A stretch of 64,000 bases of DNA from Linum tenue (GCA_946122785.1 CAMGYJ010000002.1:20372492-20436491), one strand, 5' to 3'. Counted from the first letter of the stretch, positions 10,198-22,834 are shown. Numbers and translations: made by a program. Notes: generated by a model from the letters alone, not told the origin.

Positions 10198-13100
10198 TTA
10201 CACCCTGGATAATAGCCAGGCCTGATAATTAAAAGAACGACTCATAGTCGGGTACAAAGAAAGGGCTTTCCTAGCCACTAAATGGGCTACCCTATTGTTA
10301 CACCGACCTACGAAACGAACACTGAAACTAGGGTTGCTGCCAAAAAGATTAACCACTTCCTCCAACACAGCACCCATCCTGCTAGCTCTTGTATCTGCGC
10401 CCCTAATTTTGTTAATGACTAATTTAGCATCCCCTTCAAACCGAACAGAGGTGAGGCCTTGCCCCAGACACCAGAGAATAGCCTCCCGCAACGCAAGCAA
10501 CTCCACCACCGCAGGATCATCTATAACTGGAAATTGAACCCCTATGGCCCTCAGGATGGCGCGAGACGGGGTCATCAGAACGAAGCCACCAGCTGAATGC
10601 GACCCCCCTCTTGTCGCACCATCCCACCCACAGACAAACTCAAAAGGCCTCCCCGGGCTAGAGGCCTGGGGCCCAATCACCGGGGTCTGATGCCTGTCCT
10701 CAACTGGGAGACGCTCCCATTCCTCAAATTGCTGCGTAAACTGTCGCATAAGAGCCGGGATACCATACTGTTTACCCTCAAACACCACCCAGTTCCGTGA
10801 CTTCCAAATTCGCCAGAGAACTGCTACAATTGCCATCCAGTGCGACGGCTGGTGGACCACCGCCAATAACTTTTTAAGAAACAGAGGAAAAGTATGCCGC
10901 AGCAAGCCCTCCCCCAGGTGCTCCATACCCGCCGCCCCCCACAGAGCTCTGGCAACCAGAAAATCCAAAAATAAATGCTCCAGTGTTTCAGAGCCATCCC
11001 AACAGACCGGACAACGAGAAAGGACCGGGATATGACGACTAATGAGAGCTTCTGTGGTAGGTAAGGTCCGACTATAAATCTGCCAAACAAAAACCTTTAA
11101 TTTTGGCGGGATGTTGGCGTCCCACAGCCGCTTCCAACTGGCTCTATCCATCCAATCCACCGTCGCCTTCCAACGGCCCCTCCTTTTCTCCAAAGAGACA
11201 GCCAGATGGTATGCCGACTTAACCGAGAACTCCCCATCCGCTGTATCATGCCAAATAAGTTTATCTTCCACATTTTCCCGCGGTAGAGGGATGGCTTTTA
11301 TGCAACGACACGTTGCAGGGTCAAACCATTGGTGAAGCTTTAGGTCACACCAACGCTCCTCCCCTGGACAAATTAACTCTGCCACCAACGGGTCACCACC
11401 GTCCGGCAAAACCTGAGGATTATACCGCATGGGTTCAAACTGGAATTCCGGTACCCAGGTAGAGCGAAGCATGGAAACCGAGCGCCCATTCCCAACTTGC
11501 CATCGTAGCCCCATTTCTAAAAGCTGCCGGCCAAACAGGATACTCTGCCAACCCCACGATGGCCTGGAACGAGCTTTAGCATTGAGGAAATGTCCGTTAG
11601 GGAAATATTTACCACGATAGACTTGGGCCAGAATGGACTGGGGTTCACTAAGGATACGCCAACCTATTTTAGCTAAGAGCGCTTGATTAAAGTGCTCAAA
11701 TCGGCGGAATCCCATACCCCCATCATGCTTACTTCTACACAAGTCCCGCCATGACATCCACCGTACCTTCGAGTGACCCTCATTCTCACCCCACCAAAAC
11801 CGGGCAACATGCCTGTCCAAAAGGCGACATAAGGACAAAGGAAGCTTGAAACAAGACATCACATGCAGTGGCAGGGCCAGCGCAATAGACTTGATAAGAG
11901 TTTCTTTAGCTGCCCACGAAAGAGTCCTCTGCTTCCAACCCTGAAGTCTTTCCAGCAATTTGGTTTCCAAATACCGGAAAGTCTCCATCTTGGACCTGGC
12001 AATCAGAGAAGGGAGACCCAGGTATTTATCATGAACCCCAACGGCCCCCACCCCCAACACTGCAGCCAAGAGCTCTTGGTCCTGTTGCACAATATTCCTA
12101 CTGAAGCATACTGCCGACTTGTCAAGATTCACCCTCTGGCCACTTAATTCTTCATATTCGTTCAGGACCTCAATAAGGTTTTCGCATTCCTGAAGCGTGC
12201 CTCTCAGGAATAAATAGGAATCATCCGCAAAAAATAAATGGGACAGCCTTGGAGCACGAGGAGCAAGTTTAATCCCGGCCAATTTCTTTTCCGAAATCGC
12301 CTTCTGGAGAAGGGCCGCAAACCCCTCCGTGCAAAGCACAAAAAGGAGAGGAGACAAGGGATCCCCCTGGCGCAAACCTCGGGAGGGGGTAAAGTAACCA
12401 GACGGGGTGCCATTCATCATAACAGAAAAAGACGCCAAGCTTAGGCACTCCTTGACCCATCCTACCCACGTAGAGCTAAAACCCAATTTATCCAAAACCG
12501 CAAGAAGAAAAGGCCATTTGACTCTATCATAGGCCTTTTCCATGTCAACCTTTAGGGCCATGAACCCTTTCTTCCCCCGAGTTTTGGTTTTTAGGTAATG
12601 CATGAGCTCATGCCCAAGAAGGATATTGTCCACAATTTGACGCTCCTTGATAAAGCCATTCTGACCTTCAGAGACCACATGAGGGAGAACAATGGCCAAT
12701 CGCTCTGCCAGAATTTTGGTTATGACTTTGTAAACAAATTGGCATAAACTGATTGGTCTCAACTGCCTCATTGTCTCCACATTATCAACTTTAGGAATTA
12801 ATGTGAGCCAAGTATGGTTAAAACTGCGAAGCAGCCGTCCCGAGGTAAAGAAAGAGCAGACTGCGTCAATTACCGAGGGCCCCACGATATCCCAGAAAGC
12901 TTTGAAAAACTTCCCGGTGAACCCATCTGACCCGGGAGCTTGCTTTGAACCCATAGCGAAGACAGTTTTGCAAACCTCCTCAGGGAGTACGGTAGCCGTC
13001 AAAGCCTCATTCATTTCTGGGGTAACACTTTGGGTAATGGGTAAATCCTGTACCCGGCTATGCATGTTCTGGACCTGATTTTCAGATGAGAAAAGATTAC

Positions 13101-14292
13101 TATAGAAATTTGTAGCAATATCCGCTTTGCCTTTCTCATCCGTGACCCACTCGCCATCATCGGCTCGAAGCCCACTCACAAAATTCCTTTTCCGTCGGGT
13201 CCTCGTCACCGTATGGAAATACGACGAGTTTTTGTCCCCCTTTTTCAGCCAGCGGACCTTGGATTTTTGTTGCCAGTACTCTTCTTCCGCCTCCCACTGT
13301 CTATTTAATTCAACCTCCAGGCAACGAACCTCATCCCAGTTAATGGGATGAATCTGCTTTAGTCGGTCGATTTCTGCCTGCAGAGTTTTGATATTACGCA
13401 GCGAATTTGTCGTTTCTGCTCTGCTCTAGTTATACAGCAGGTGACGAAGCTTCTTGAGACGTTCCCAAAGCCTAAACATGGGGGTCCCTTGTATTTCTTC
13501 CTGCCAAACATAAGTCACCATGGCTCTAACTTCCGGGTTATCCACCCATCGAGCATCAAACCTGAAGAGAGGGCGACTATTACGTACATAAGGCTTATCA
13601 GAAAGCAAGAGCGCCCGATGGTCCGAACCCTGGTCCGTAAAATGTTTCACCAGGGTATCAGGGAAGCAATCCAACCATGATTGAGAGCAAAGAGCTCTAT
13701 CCAAGCGTTCGCGAATACACGCCGCTCCCATGCGTTTGTTTCTCCAGGTAAAAGGATCCCCCTGGTACCCCGGATCAAGGAGTCCCATGTCATGGATAAA
13801 ATCTCTTAAGCTTAGAGACTGAAGGGCACTCCATTGATTCCCCCCGTCTTTTTCACTCTCATGAAGAGTCGTGTTAAAATCCCCTATAATAATATAGGGA
13901 TGAGAGATACCACCACAGATTTCGCGCAAGTGATCGAGCTGAGCAGCTCTTACAGCAACATGACAGCTAATGTAAACAAAAATCACCACATACGAACTGT
14001 TTATTTCATTAACTTGAACACAAATACAAAAATCCGAATGAAAGAACACCGAAGCATCAACTCTGGGGGACCAAGCCACTACCAAACCACCTGATGCATC
14101 AATCGCATCGACAAAAAAACAACTAGAAGAAAGAAAACCTAGGCCCCGCAAACGCCGGGCTACTACCTTCCGTCTCGATCGCGTTTCAGAAAAAAACACG
14201 AGATCCGGCTTATTCGAATGCACCAAACCGACAGCAGTTTGGTATGTGAGGGATGGTCCAATTCCTCTCACATTCCAGGCCAGAAGCCTCAT
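10198..14292 (-). pseudogene. LINE 1 ORF2: endonuclease, reverse transcriptase, zf-RVT, RNase H
   Basis: The ATG at 14292 begins MRLLAWNVRGIG, the start of an AP-type endonuclease; IIGDFNTTL, DPFTWRN and GSDHRALLL follow. The reverse transcriptase shows KQAPGSDGFTGKFFK, LRPISLCQFVYK, RGLRQGDPLSPLLF and the catalytic FADDSYLF. A zf-RVT region (IPPKLKVFVWQ, CPVCW, EHLF) comes next. The C-terminal RNase H has Asp in GWDGATRG, Glu in VVELLALREA and Asp in FEGDAKLVI, the type known as an acquired archaea-like RNase H in some plant L1 elements. All is in one frame (about 1364 codons) apart from a single TAG at 13426-13428. The start overlaps the ORF1 stop in the string ATGA. Confidence 0.92.
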
Positions 14293-17200
14293 TTATCCGC
14301 CTGGGGCCATTCTAGGCTGGCTTCCTCCACCTTTTCAGCTTCATCTTTGTCTTCCACAAATTGTTTTTTAGGATTCGGGGCCTCCTCAACCTCCCCAGCA
14401 ATCTCTTCCAGAAGGCGTTTCTTTGTTCCCGTATCGTTCACCGTAATATTAGAGCCATATTCATCAATGGCTAAACCCTGCACATCACCCTCATGGAGGC
14501 TTGATTGCTTGTCCATTGGTGATTCGAGCTCAGTCATGGCCAATCCTTTTTCAAAGGCTTGGACCACTTGGTTAACCCGGTTTGAGTTGGCCAAGCGCTG
14601 AAGACTCCCATCACCCTGAGGGATACGACGCCGCACATCAAATCTCGGACCTTCCTCCTCAGAACTAGTGTCCGCCGGCCCACAGAATTCAGCCTGTGGA
14701 CTATCTTTCTCCATCCCTTTCGGGACCAATCTTGGATTTTTCCCAGTGTTATTACCAGTCTTCCTTTTTGGCGGCTGTCCATGTATCTCCGCCAGAATCT
14801 CTCCCCCACCCGATCTCAGCACCCCATGTTTCCTTGACTTTGTTTGCAGCTTGCGTGGGAGATGGCATCGGTCAGCTCCATTACCAGACGTGGGAGCGAT
14901 CTGCCGCAGCGGCACTGCATCAACCACGACTTGATCGGACTGGCATCGCCGAGGAGGACCCTCCGTTTTGGTCGATTGTTTCGATTGAGTGGGAGACGGA
15001 ATTTCACTGAGGAAGAATTCCTCCTCCGACTCCTCCTCCAGGATCAACCTCCGCGGTCGCTGCCTTTTTGCCGCTTCTTTGTTGGGAGCCATTGATTCGA
15101 TCGGAACCGGCGAGCAACCACGCTGCCGAATAAACTGTCCATTTTTCCCCCGACCCTCTCCCACCGAGGCCTCTTCACTTCCTCCTTGGGCCCCTTTCGG
15201 TCGACCGGCCTGCTGATGAGACTTCAATGGGCCGTCCACTTCCATTGGGCTCGGATTCCTTCCTTTCCTGGACTTGCCACGGTGAGTCTGCTTGCCTAGG
15301 GCGATTTTGGGTCCTTTTGCCACCGGGAAGCGAAATGGGCTTCGGCCCTGCGAGTTTCGGGCCTCAGTGGTTGCAAACGGGTTCTTAGAAGATCCCATCC
15401 ACAGAGGGCTTGTAGCAGCCTCAGGCCCACAGCTCGTGTGGACATGCGACCCCAGCTTCGTGGACCTCTGTTCTCCGCCCGGCCCAGCATATTTTGGCCC
15501 ACGAGTTTCCATGTTGACCCAGACCGATTTGGAGAGTTTACGAGCTTGGGACGAATTTCTTCACCCTGGAAAACCTTCCTCCCCATATTCTTGGTGGACA
15601 TATGGGGTCCAAATCGCTCCTTCCTTGTGGGGGGATCAAAATTACATGATTGACGTGCATGTCCCACACGTCCACAATTGAAGCAGAAGCTCGGAAGGAA
15701 CTCATATTTAAATCTGATCCAAAAATCACCAGTCTCATTGTTTGTTGCCATAATTTGAGATCGGAGCGGTTTTGAAAAATCAACCAGTGCTTTCACTTTG
15801 ACAAACTTTCGATCCGTGTCAGCACAAGCGAAGACACCAGCTTCAATAACCCGTCCTAGTGTGGCATTGACTATTTTCCGCCCAAACTGATGAGTACAAC
15901 AATCCTCCTGGACATCCCATAGCTGGACGCGGAATGGGACAATCGCGAGCTCATCAAAAGTGTGCTGGGAAATTGAGGGAACCCATGCCCTCAAACGCGA
16001 GATCCATGTGGTTTGCTGTAAGACCCACGTTTTGGCAGCCTCCGACGGGAGGGTGAACTCAAAGAGACCATGCGGCAGCTCTCGCACTATGATACGTCCT
16101 TGACCTTGCCATGGCCTATTCACAGCATTCCTCAGTTCGGTCGTAGTGAATCGATTGTCCGAGAAGAGACGACCAATAAGCATCCTTGATTTGCGAACAC
16201 GAGTAGCTTGAACCTCTTCAAGGGAGAATTCCACCACTTGATCATTAGTGATTCGTGCCATGGGTACCACCTGCATAGGTAGCGGGTCAGCGGGACAAGT
16301 CGAGGAAAAATCATCGAGTCCCCCTATCGACCAAGGAAAACTCCAGTCTATAAATTCGATGTTATGCACAATAATGGCCTCCCACCAAGATCGAAAACAG
16401 ACCTCGGCTGGGAGAAGGATCCACTTACCAGAGAGTTTCCGCGCCTCAGCCTGTGTTGCCTTGCTTTGTCGGTTCGCTTGTTCGTTCTGTTGCTGGGAAC
16501 TATTTGGAACAGCGGAACCGGACAAACACTTTAAATAACCCATCCTTGGCTGGAGTACTAACGGATGAGGCAGGCCAAGTAGGATTAGGAGTCTATGGTT
16601 CTTGTGTTTATCCCTTAATTTATTAGTTAATCCACCGCCTTTCACAAGATTTTGGGGGTTAGGATTAACGCGTCCGCTCAGAGGAAATCAGGATTCCTTT
16701 AGGTTGTTAGGATTCCTTCCCCTGCTCAGACTTCCCAGGTGGAATAGTCGCCGGCACAATTCTAGCCCGGAGCTCACCGGACGGGAGCCACGCACCCTTT
16801 CATTCAAACTACCAGTATCTCGAACATCCCCAGGCTTCGCCCCATTTCGGGGTCTGAATCCTAAAACCCCCTTTTCGTTCTTCACAACTGGGGGTATTGA
16901 CAGTCTCTGTTCATCACACGACACATGAATCAATCCCTCCTCCCCATCAATCCTTAGAGTCGATGGGATCTGGAACCGCCATGCCTGTTGGCCAAACGAC
17001 CTCGCCCCATTACGGGATCTGAGTTCACTCGGGTCTTCAGTGACACCTTCATTCACAACATATCTCTTCGATTTAATTAACGGACCCTCCCACACCATTC
17101 CTTCCATATCCTCTGGAGAAGGTAGACGGAAATGCCACCCGGGCAATTTACAGCGCCGAGCTTTTTTATATTTCTGGCCGGTCGGTAGTGAGTCCAAAAC

Positions 17201-17479
17201 CGGATAGCGTCTCCGTTTGAGGAGATCGCGACCTCTAGAACACTTTTCCTCCCAAAAGCTGGGCTTCAATCTTGAGGCACGAGCCTCCTTCTTTTTTTGC
17301 CGATGTTGTGAATCACCGTGCGCCGCTCTAGGAGTGGGCTTTTGATCAAGGTCTTGTACAGACCTGATCCAGCGTAGATCTTTCACGCCCTGGTTAATTA
17401 GCGCCACCTCCAAAGCAAGTCTTACCAATCGGGATATTGATTTCCGGCCAAAGTAAGGAGAAAGTAGATCGTCGTCCAA
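14289..17479 (-). pseudogene. LINE 1 ORF1: RNA-binding protein with DUF4283-like region and zinc knuckle
   Basis: Three open segments make up this ORF: 17479-16688, 16645-15296 and 15512-14289. The first two share a frame and are separated by a TGA (16688-16690). The second and third differ by a frameshift within 15296-15512. The middle segment holds the conserved LINE/DUF4283 region (FSLEEVQATR, PFRVQLWDVQEDC, VDFSKPLRSQI) and the zinc knuckle CFNCGRVGHARQSC. The tail is basic and low in complexity. The ORF ends with TGA overlapping the ORF2 ATG. By comparison, the same gene in LINE 2 is a single open frame of 1061 residues. Confidence 0.85.
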
Positions 17480-17516
17480 ACAAATTTGAGGAGAGAGGAG
17501 AGAGCATCCTGCTCCA

Positions 17517-17566
17517 TTTTTTTTTTGGTATCAACTTGTTCCAAAATCTTCTACCGCTCAATCGTC
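17517..17566 (-). other. Foreign 5' segment with internal poly(A) at the 5' end of LINE 1
   Basis: On the minus strand, between the TSD (17567-17584) and the LINE start, lie 40 bases of unrelated sequence (17566 to 17527) followed by ten A (17526 to 17517) and then the LINE 5' end. The order of other RNA, its poly(A), then LINE is the one expected when the LINE reverse transcriptase jumps from the 5' end of its own RNA to the poly(A) of another RNA. LINE 2 has no such segment. The donor RNA is not recognised. Confidence 0.55.
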
Positions 17567-17584
17567 GATAATGTAATGAGGTAT

Positions 17585-19300
17585 ATAGCTTATTGTTGTA
17601 TAGTTTTTTTTTTGGAAAACACGTGATAAAAATAGTGAATTTTAGTAGGAAAGAGACATGAATGATGCAACGAATAAAAAATCAGCCTTATGAACCAAAA
17701 TCAAGTATTTGTTACCTTGTGAAACAATATTGTTTCTGATAATATGATGAGGTGGAGTAAGTTTTATAGAAACCGAATTCCAGAAAATAGAATAAAAAAT
17801 CGCCTATCCCGCCGGTTTTCGGGAAATGAGCATCTCACAATCGTTGCTAGCTTTTACTCGGCCCGTTGGCTGATTAATTTGCTTTATAAAACTTTCATCT
17901 TGTCATCATTGTACTTTCTGGTTTTTTGCCAAGCCATGATAAAATATAAAGAAATCAAGAATGAACAACACGATTTGGGATAGGAACCACCATTCCTGTA
18001 TCCCTAGAAAATGGTGGTAAACACGGACTCACCTGCCAAACTGGTTTGGATTGAGATTTTTATAGGGTATCAGGGAACCATGTGATTATAAATTAGACTT
18101 GATCAAAACAAGCCAAAACTTGAAATTCAGCCTGTTTGACCGACCCATGCCAAACTCTAATTATTCTTTACTTTTAAACTTTCTATTTGAAAATAAAAAA
18201 ATAATGAAAGAAAAGAGATGGCTTCAATTCGCCATTTGCACATCACTGATTCGGGAATAAAACTATAGAATTTCGAAAGGAAACTGAAAATGTTTAGGAT
18301 CGTTTTAATGTTAAAAATAACCAAATGATCTTTCTGTTTAGTTTTTTACTAACAAATACCAAACGATTCCCTATAATATACACTATAATTTAATCATTAT
18401 GATATCACATAATTACATAATATATATTTGAAATGATAAAAATTGGACTAATTGGGTTGTTCGAGGTTGAACCATTGAATAACTTTAAAATACATTATAT
18501 TTTAGCCACTAAGATATAAAATAATAGCATAATATATATTATGCTATAGAAAATAGCTTGTTTTAGAATGGCAAACCCATGATGTTCATTTGTTTTACTT
18601 TATGGGCAGATCCCGTGTAGGTCAGGCCCATTCAACTCTTTTATTTTATGATTAGCGGTTAGCCCAATAGAATCCATGCATTAGTTTATTGTTAAATTCT
18701 TTTCTTTTTAGCAATTAAAAGGAGTATTGTTTTTGCCTTAGTATATATATTTTACCACCACGGAGAAATAAAAGGACTTAAAGAAAAAAATTGACACTCC
18801 TGGACCCGTTTAAATCCGCATGTGTGCGGTAAGTTGGCCCGTTCCACAGAGGAAAAAGAAAAAAAATTGACACTCCCTATTCTACCCTTCCTACAAACGC
18901 TCCTGGAGCATGGAATTTGAAATGGGGGAAGGGTTTTTTCCTCTCTGTGATTATATGTTTTTAATTTAAAAAGATACAACAAATATACTTAGTGTGATTG
19001 GTTATGATCTTTACTTTTCTTTAAAGTGGTCATGGTCCGAATCCTAGTAAGTGTCTTTTTAATGAATAAAAAAAAAGTAATTGTGAAGACCAAAATGTCC
19101 TTCCTACTTTCACTCTGGATGCAGGAAATTTGAAATGGAGCTTCAAGTTTTCTCATTTGGCTTTTATTTACTGTGTAGATATAATTAATTCTATCATAAT
19201 CGCAGAGAGGACATTTTTGTCTACTGTTCCTTAGTGTCCCATCCAATGGGTGGCACTACCGTAATTAGTCACTGCCTTTGTTTCCATCATTGCTGTAATT
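17585..19300. other. AT-rich intergenic DNA; the 5' end of the Helitron probably lies in its right part
   Basis: No convincing coding sequence is seen. From about 18770 to 19230 there are phrases repeated in diverged form (an ACTCCTGGA-like motif and GGAATTTGAAATGG near 18905 and 19125), of the kind found in the leader of large plant Helitrons. A clear 5' TC terminus could not be chosen. Confidence 0.4.
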
Positions 19301-19678
19301 AATTCTTTAATATTTGATAAAGGCTACAGAAAAGAAGCGTCAGCCTAGACAAGCTAAAGCGAAGAAAGATTGTTTGCTTTCTATTCCCAAGACGGTGCTC
19401 GCCCAAACGATCTCGGTTCCTTTTCTCTGCTCTGCAACGATACTTGCTCGTGTCTATCTCTCTCTTCATCTACTTTTTTGTCGCCGCTACTTTTGGGTTT
19501 TCTCGAGGTCCGACCGAGGTCAGCCTGTCTTTTTATTGCAATGGTTGGCCACCGCCTCAAGTCCGGCTGCTTTTACTCTCTTCCTTCCTTATCTTCTGCT
19601 TTCTCGATTTTCCCCTCAATCCCCTTATCTGCTTCTTTCTCTTTCTCCGCCCTCTTCGGTTCTTCTCTGATTCCCGCC

Positions 19679-19948
19679 ATGGTTACTCATAAGCTTCTGT
19701 TGGATGTTGGTGCAACCAACGGCCTACACACGTTGCTCAAACTATGCCTGGTGCACGCTTGGGGGTCCTATGGTTTGAAGGATCCTTCGCTGATCTTTAA
19801 CTACTGCACGCTTTGGAATGATGAAGAGGTGTGCTTTTATTTTTCTTGCTTGCTGTTATTTGCGTCCTTTCTCTTGCTCTGTGCTGATGTCGTCTTTGTT
19901 TTTGTCTTGCAGGGAACTTTAATCCAGGGTCTGGCTCCCCCAATTTGA
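19679..19948 (+). pseudogene. RPA-like N-terminal fragment in the Helitron 5' region
   Basis: Exon 1 (19679-19828) encodes 50 residues with LVHAWGS and YCTLWNDEE. An intron with GTGTGC donor and TTGCAG acceptor follows. Exon 2 from 19913 reads GTLIQGLAPPI and a stop. The same arrangement, LW-x-D-x-(E/N), intron at the same place, then x-LI(E/Q)G, occurs twice more, at 35440/35522 and 38072/38174. The pattern fits an OB-fold of replication protein A large subunit type (the DUF223-like proteins of plant Helitrons). This copy is cut short after the fold begins. Confidence 0.5.
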
Positions 19949-20322
19949 CCGACCATTTCTCCGCCTCTTGCAGCTGGGGAATGTCTACTTCGTCAGTGGT
20001 TTCCGGGTTCATCCTCCCGCCCTGTTTATCGTTCTTGCTCCCACAAATTAGCAATCGTTCTTTAAATTGACACGGAATTCGAAGACGTGACTGCTTCGTC
20101 GCCCCATTTCTGGCCGGAAGCTTTCGAATTCGTTCCCTTCAGCTCCCTTCACTCGCGTATTTGCTCGACATCTTATCTAACAGGTCGTTCGTTTTACCCT
20201 TTCCGATCTCTCCTTCTACTGACTCGAGGCTGAGCTGCTTACTTGCACTTACCAATTTTGCGACTGCTTTTCCTGCAGATGTAGTTTGTGTTGTCGTTAG
20301 TGTTACATGCCTTTCCCATACC

Positions 20323-20920
20323 TTCACAACCTTTGGCGATAACGTTCGCCGGGAACTGGTCTTGCAGAATGAAAGGTTTGTTGTTTCCCTGACTTATTCG
20401 TTTGTTGTCCTTTTTAGGTTTTATTTCCCCCTTGTCTTATTGAGTTGTTTACTTTGCCATTCTTTCAGCCACATGTTGCTTGATATTATGCTTTGGGGAG
20501 ATATAGCACGTGCTGTTGACGGTGAAGAACTGGCCTTTCTTGGTCATGATGGGGTCGTTGTCCTTGCCCTCGGGTGCCTCAAGGTTACTGCTGCAACGCG
20601 AGGTATTGCCTTTCTTGCCTCTTCACAACCTTTGGCGATAACGTTCGCCGGGAACTGGTCTTGCAGAATGAAAGGTTTGTTGTTTCCCTGACTTATTCGT
20701 TTGTTGTCCTTTTTAGGTTTTATTTCCCCCTTGTCTTATTGAGTTGTTTACTTTGCCATTCTTTCAGCCACATGTTGCTTGATATTATGCTTTGGGGCGA
20801 TATAGCACGTGCTGTTGACGGTGAAGAACTGGCCTTTCTTGGTCATGATGGGGTCGTTGTCCTTGCCCTCGGGTGCCTCAAGGTTACTGCTGCAACGCGA
20901 GGTATTGCCTTTCTTGCCTC
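20323..20920 (+). repeat. 299-bp direct tandem duplication
   Basis: Units 20323-20621 and 20622-20920 are the same over their whole length except for one base (A in unit 1, C in unit 2, in the string TTTGGGG(A/C)GATATAG). Each unit contains exon-like sequence flanked by pyrimidine tracts. The near identity in an otherwise decayed element shows a recent duplication, or an assembly artefact. Confidence 0.9.
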
Positions 20921-21089
20921 TTCATGCCTCCCTATTTTAACTTTTCTCCGTCTTTGGTTGGCTTACTCGTGTCGTTCCCTATTAAGGTGGCTTTGCACTT
21001 TCGAACACTCCTAGTACGCGCACTCTCCTGGGTAATTCCTACCCTTATACCTAAAACCTATTTGCCTTCTTGTTTATCATTCCTTTTCT

Positions 21090-21960
21090 TTCTTTAAACC
21101 AGCTGTGCTGAATTCGATACCGCTGCGGTAATCGCTCCAACAAAGAAGAAACGGTCGTGTAAAAAGACTACAGACAACACTAACCTTCAACCAAGGTTCG
21201 TGGTGCTATTATGAATGTGGAGGACGCCTGCTTGTCTGTCACATCATTCTTTTGATCGTTTACTTTCTTTATTTTAACTAGCCATGTAGAATTGGATACC
21301 GCCGACGTAAGCTCTCAGAAGAAAACAAAGCGCTCTTGTCAAGCAGGTCCATCAACACCTACCCCTCCGCCAAGGTTCGTTTCCCTCGCATTTTCCATTA
21401 CAATATATATATCCATGAGTCGTCCATTCAGATCGATAGTTACATGGAATGACTTACCTCTCCGTGTTGCCCGAACTGATACGTCATTATTTTTATCGGT
21501 TCTCTTCTTCCTTTGCACCAGCCATGCTGAAGTGGAAACTGCCAACGTCGGCTTACCGCAGAAGATGAAGTGATCGCGGAAAACAACTCCGACCAAAGCT
21601 GCCCCTCAATCGAGGTTTGTTCCGCTAATAGGACCTTAGAGCCTGTTTGCTTCTAATGCATTTTTTTGGCTGTTTTGACTGGATAGTTGCCTTGCATCTA
21701 ATTCCTTTTCCACTTCCTATTCCAAACTATTCGTACCTGGTGTATTTAGGTCGGGATTTTGCTATCTCAACTAGAACGTGTCTTTGTTGAATTCCCCTAT
21801 CATTTCCATTACAAACTATTCATGAGTGGTCGGTGCTCTTCTTTCTTTGCAACAACAATGCTGAAGTTAGAACGGCTGACGTCATCTTACCACAGAGGAA
21901 GAAGCCATCGCGGAAAATGTCTTCCACCAAAGTTACCCCTCAATCGAGGTTCGTTCCACC
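21090..21960 (+). repeat. Array of four diverged exon-like units with Lys/Arg-rich cores
   Basis: Four related blocks of about 100-110 bases begin near 21102, 21281, 21522 and 21858. Each is preceded by a pyrimidine tract with AG or a close form, reads as (C/H/N)A(E)-x-x-TA-x-V followed by a basic cluster (such as KKKRSCKK, KKTKRSC or KKPSRK), then Thr/Pro-rich sequence, and closes with CAAGGTTCGT or CGAGGTT(C/T)GT, which looks like AG plus a GT donor. The third unit has an in-frame TGA in its basic cluster. They look like duplicated short exons of the Helitron protein or of a captured gene, and may encode nuclear-localisation-like peptides. Confidence 0.55.
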
Positions 21961-22834
21961 TGGTGCATTAAGGTCGAGATTTACATAGAGCACCTTGCTT
22001 TACTTTGCTTGCTTAATTGAAACCTCATTATTTTGTCACTGTCTTCCCAGTGTGGCGGGTACTTCAGACCTTGAACCTTCTCAACCACCTCCTGTCACTG
22101 TTCTGTACGTACCCTTTCTTTTCCTTTGCTTCTTTTGTTCCTCTTATTCTTTCCTGCTTTCCCATGACACCAATTTCGATATTTATAGGGAACTACAGGA
22201 TCGCTCGTCCTGCGCGTGACTCTGATGACCTGCTTTTGTCGCGTACACCACGCAAGACAAGCAACCGTCCCCTACGGACTCAACTAATTGACGATGCTTC
22301 AATTCAAAAGTGTGTTTCGAACCAGTTATTAGATTACTGTTCTCCCATTACTTTCACAGCCTGCATTCTTATATTTCCTTTCCTTTTTGCCTTCTAGAGA
22401 AAAAGACGTCCCTCAGCTCGCAACCTATTCGCGCCGACGCTTGATCTCTCCTAGACACATTGTCGGCTTGCCACCTACCGACTTACTACCCCAAGATGGC
22501 TCGCCCCTTTCGGATCATACATTGCTGGATGATGTTTTTAGTGCCTGGTGCTGTCTGTGGACTCTCTGCTGCAGTTGTAGACCACCCAGTCCCTGCTAAT
22601 CAAATGCCTCTTCATCCACCAGTTGTTGAGATTGCTGGTCGCTCCAAACGTTTACGAACCCCATCTACGAAAGCCATTGAATCTGCTGCTCAAGCAAAGA
22701 AGGCCCTTGTTGGAGCAGGCCGTAAGAAGTCTGCTAGGAAACAAATTTTCATTGGTTAAGAAGTTGACTGCCTCCACAAAGTCGATGCTGCTTTTGCTTC
22801 TTTGTGTTGTGTTTTGTGTCGTGCAACAATGCCG

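Larger units (their letters stand above)
10149..17566 (-). mobile_element. LINE 1: L1-type retrotransposon with RNase H, full length, 18-bp TSD
   Basis: The element reads on the minus strand. Its poly(A) tail appears as T-run 10149-10159. The 18-base duplication gataatgtaatgaggtat occurs at 10131-10148 and again at 17567-17584. Inside are ORF1 with a zinc knuckle and ORF2 with endonuclease, reverse transcriptase and RNase H. The start shared with LINE 2 (GCTCTCTCCTCTCTCCT) lies near 17490-17510. Beyond it are 50 further bases before the duplication, described separately. ORF1 has a stop and a frameshift, and ORF2 has one stop. Confidence 0.93.

Noticed and set aside
14668..15216. Plus-strand open frames opposite LINE ORF1
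   Set aside because: They are shadows of the GC-rich ORF1 coding sequence and show no domains or start context.
18671..18760. Candidate 5' TC terminus of the Helitron
   Set aside because: Several TC dinucleotides after A exist here, but none is followed by a convincing plant Helitron start, so no boundary was claimed.
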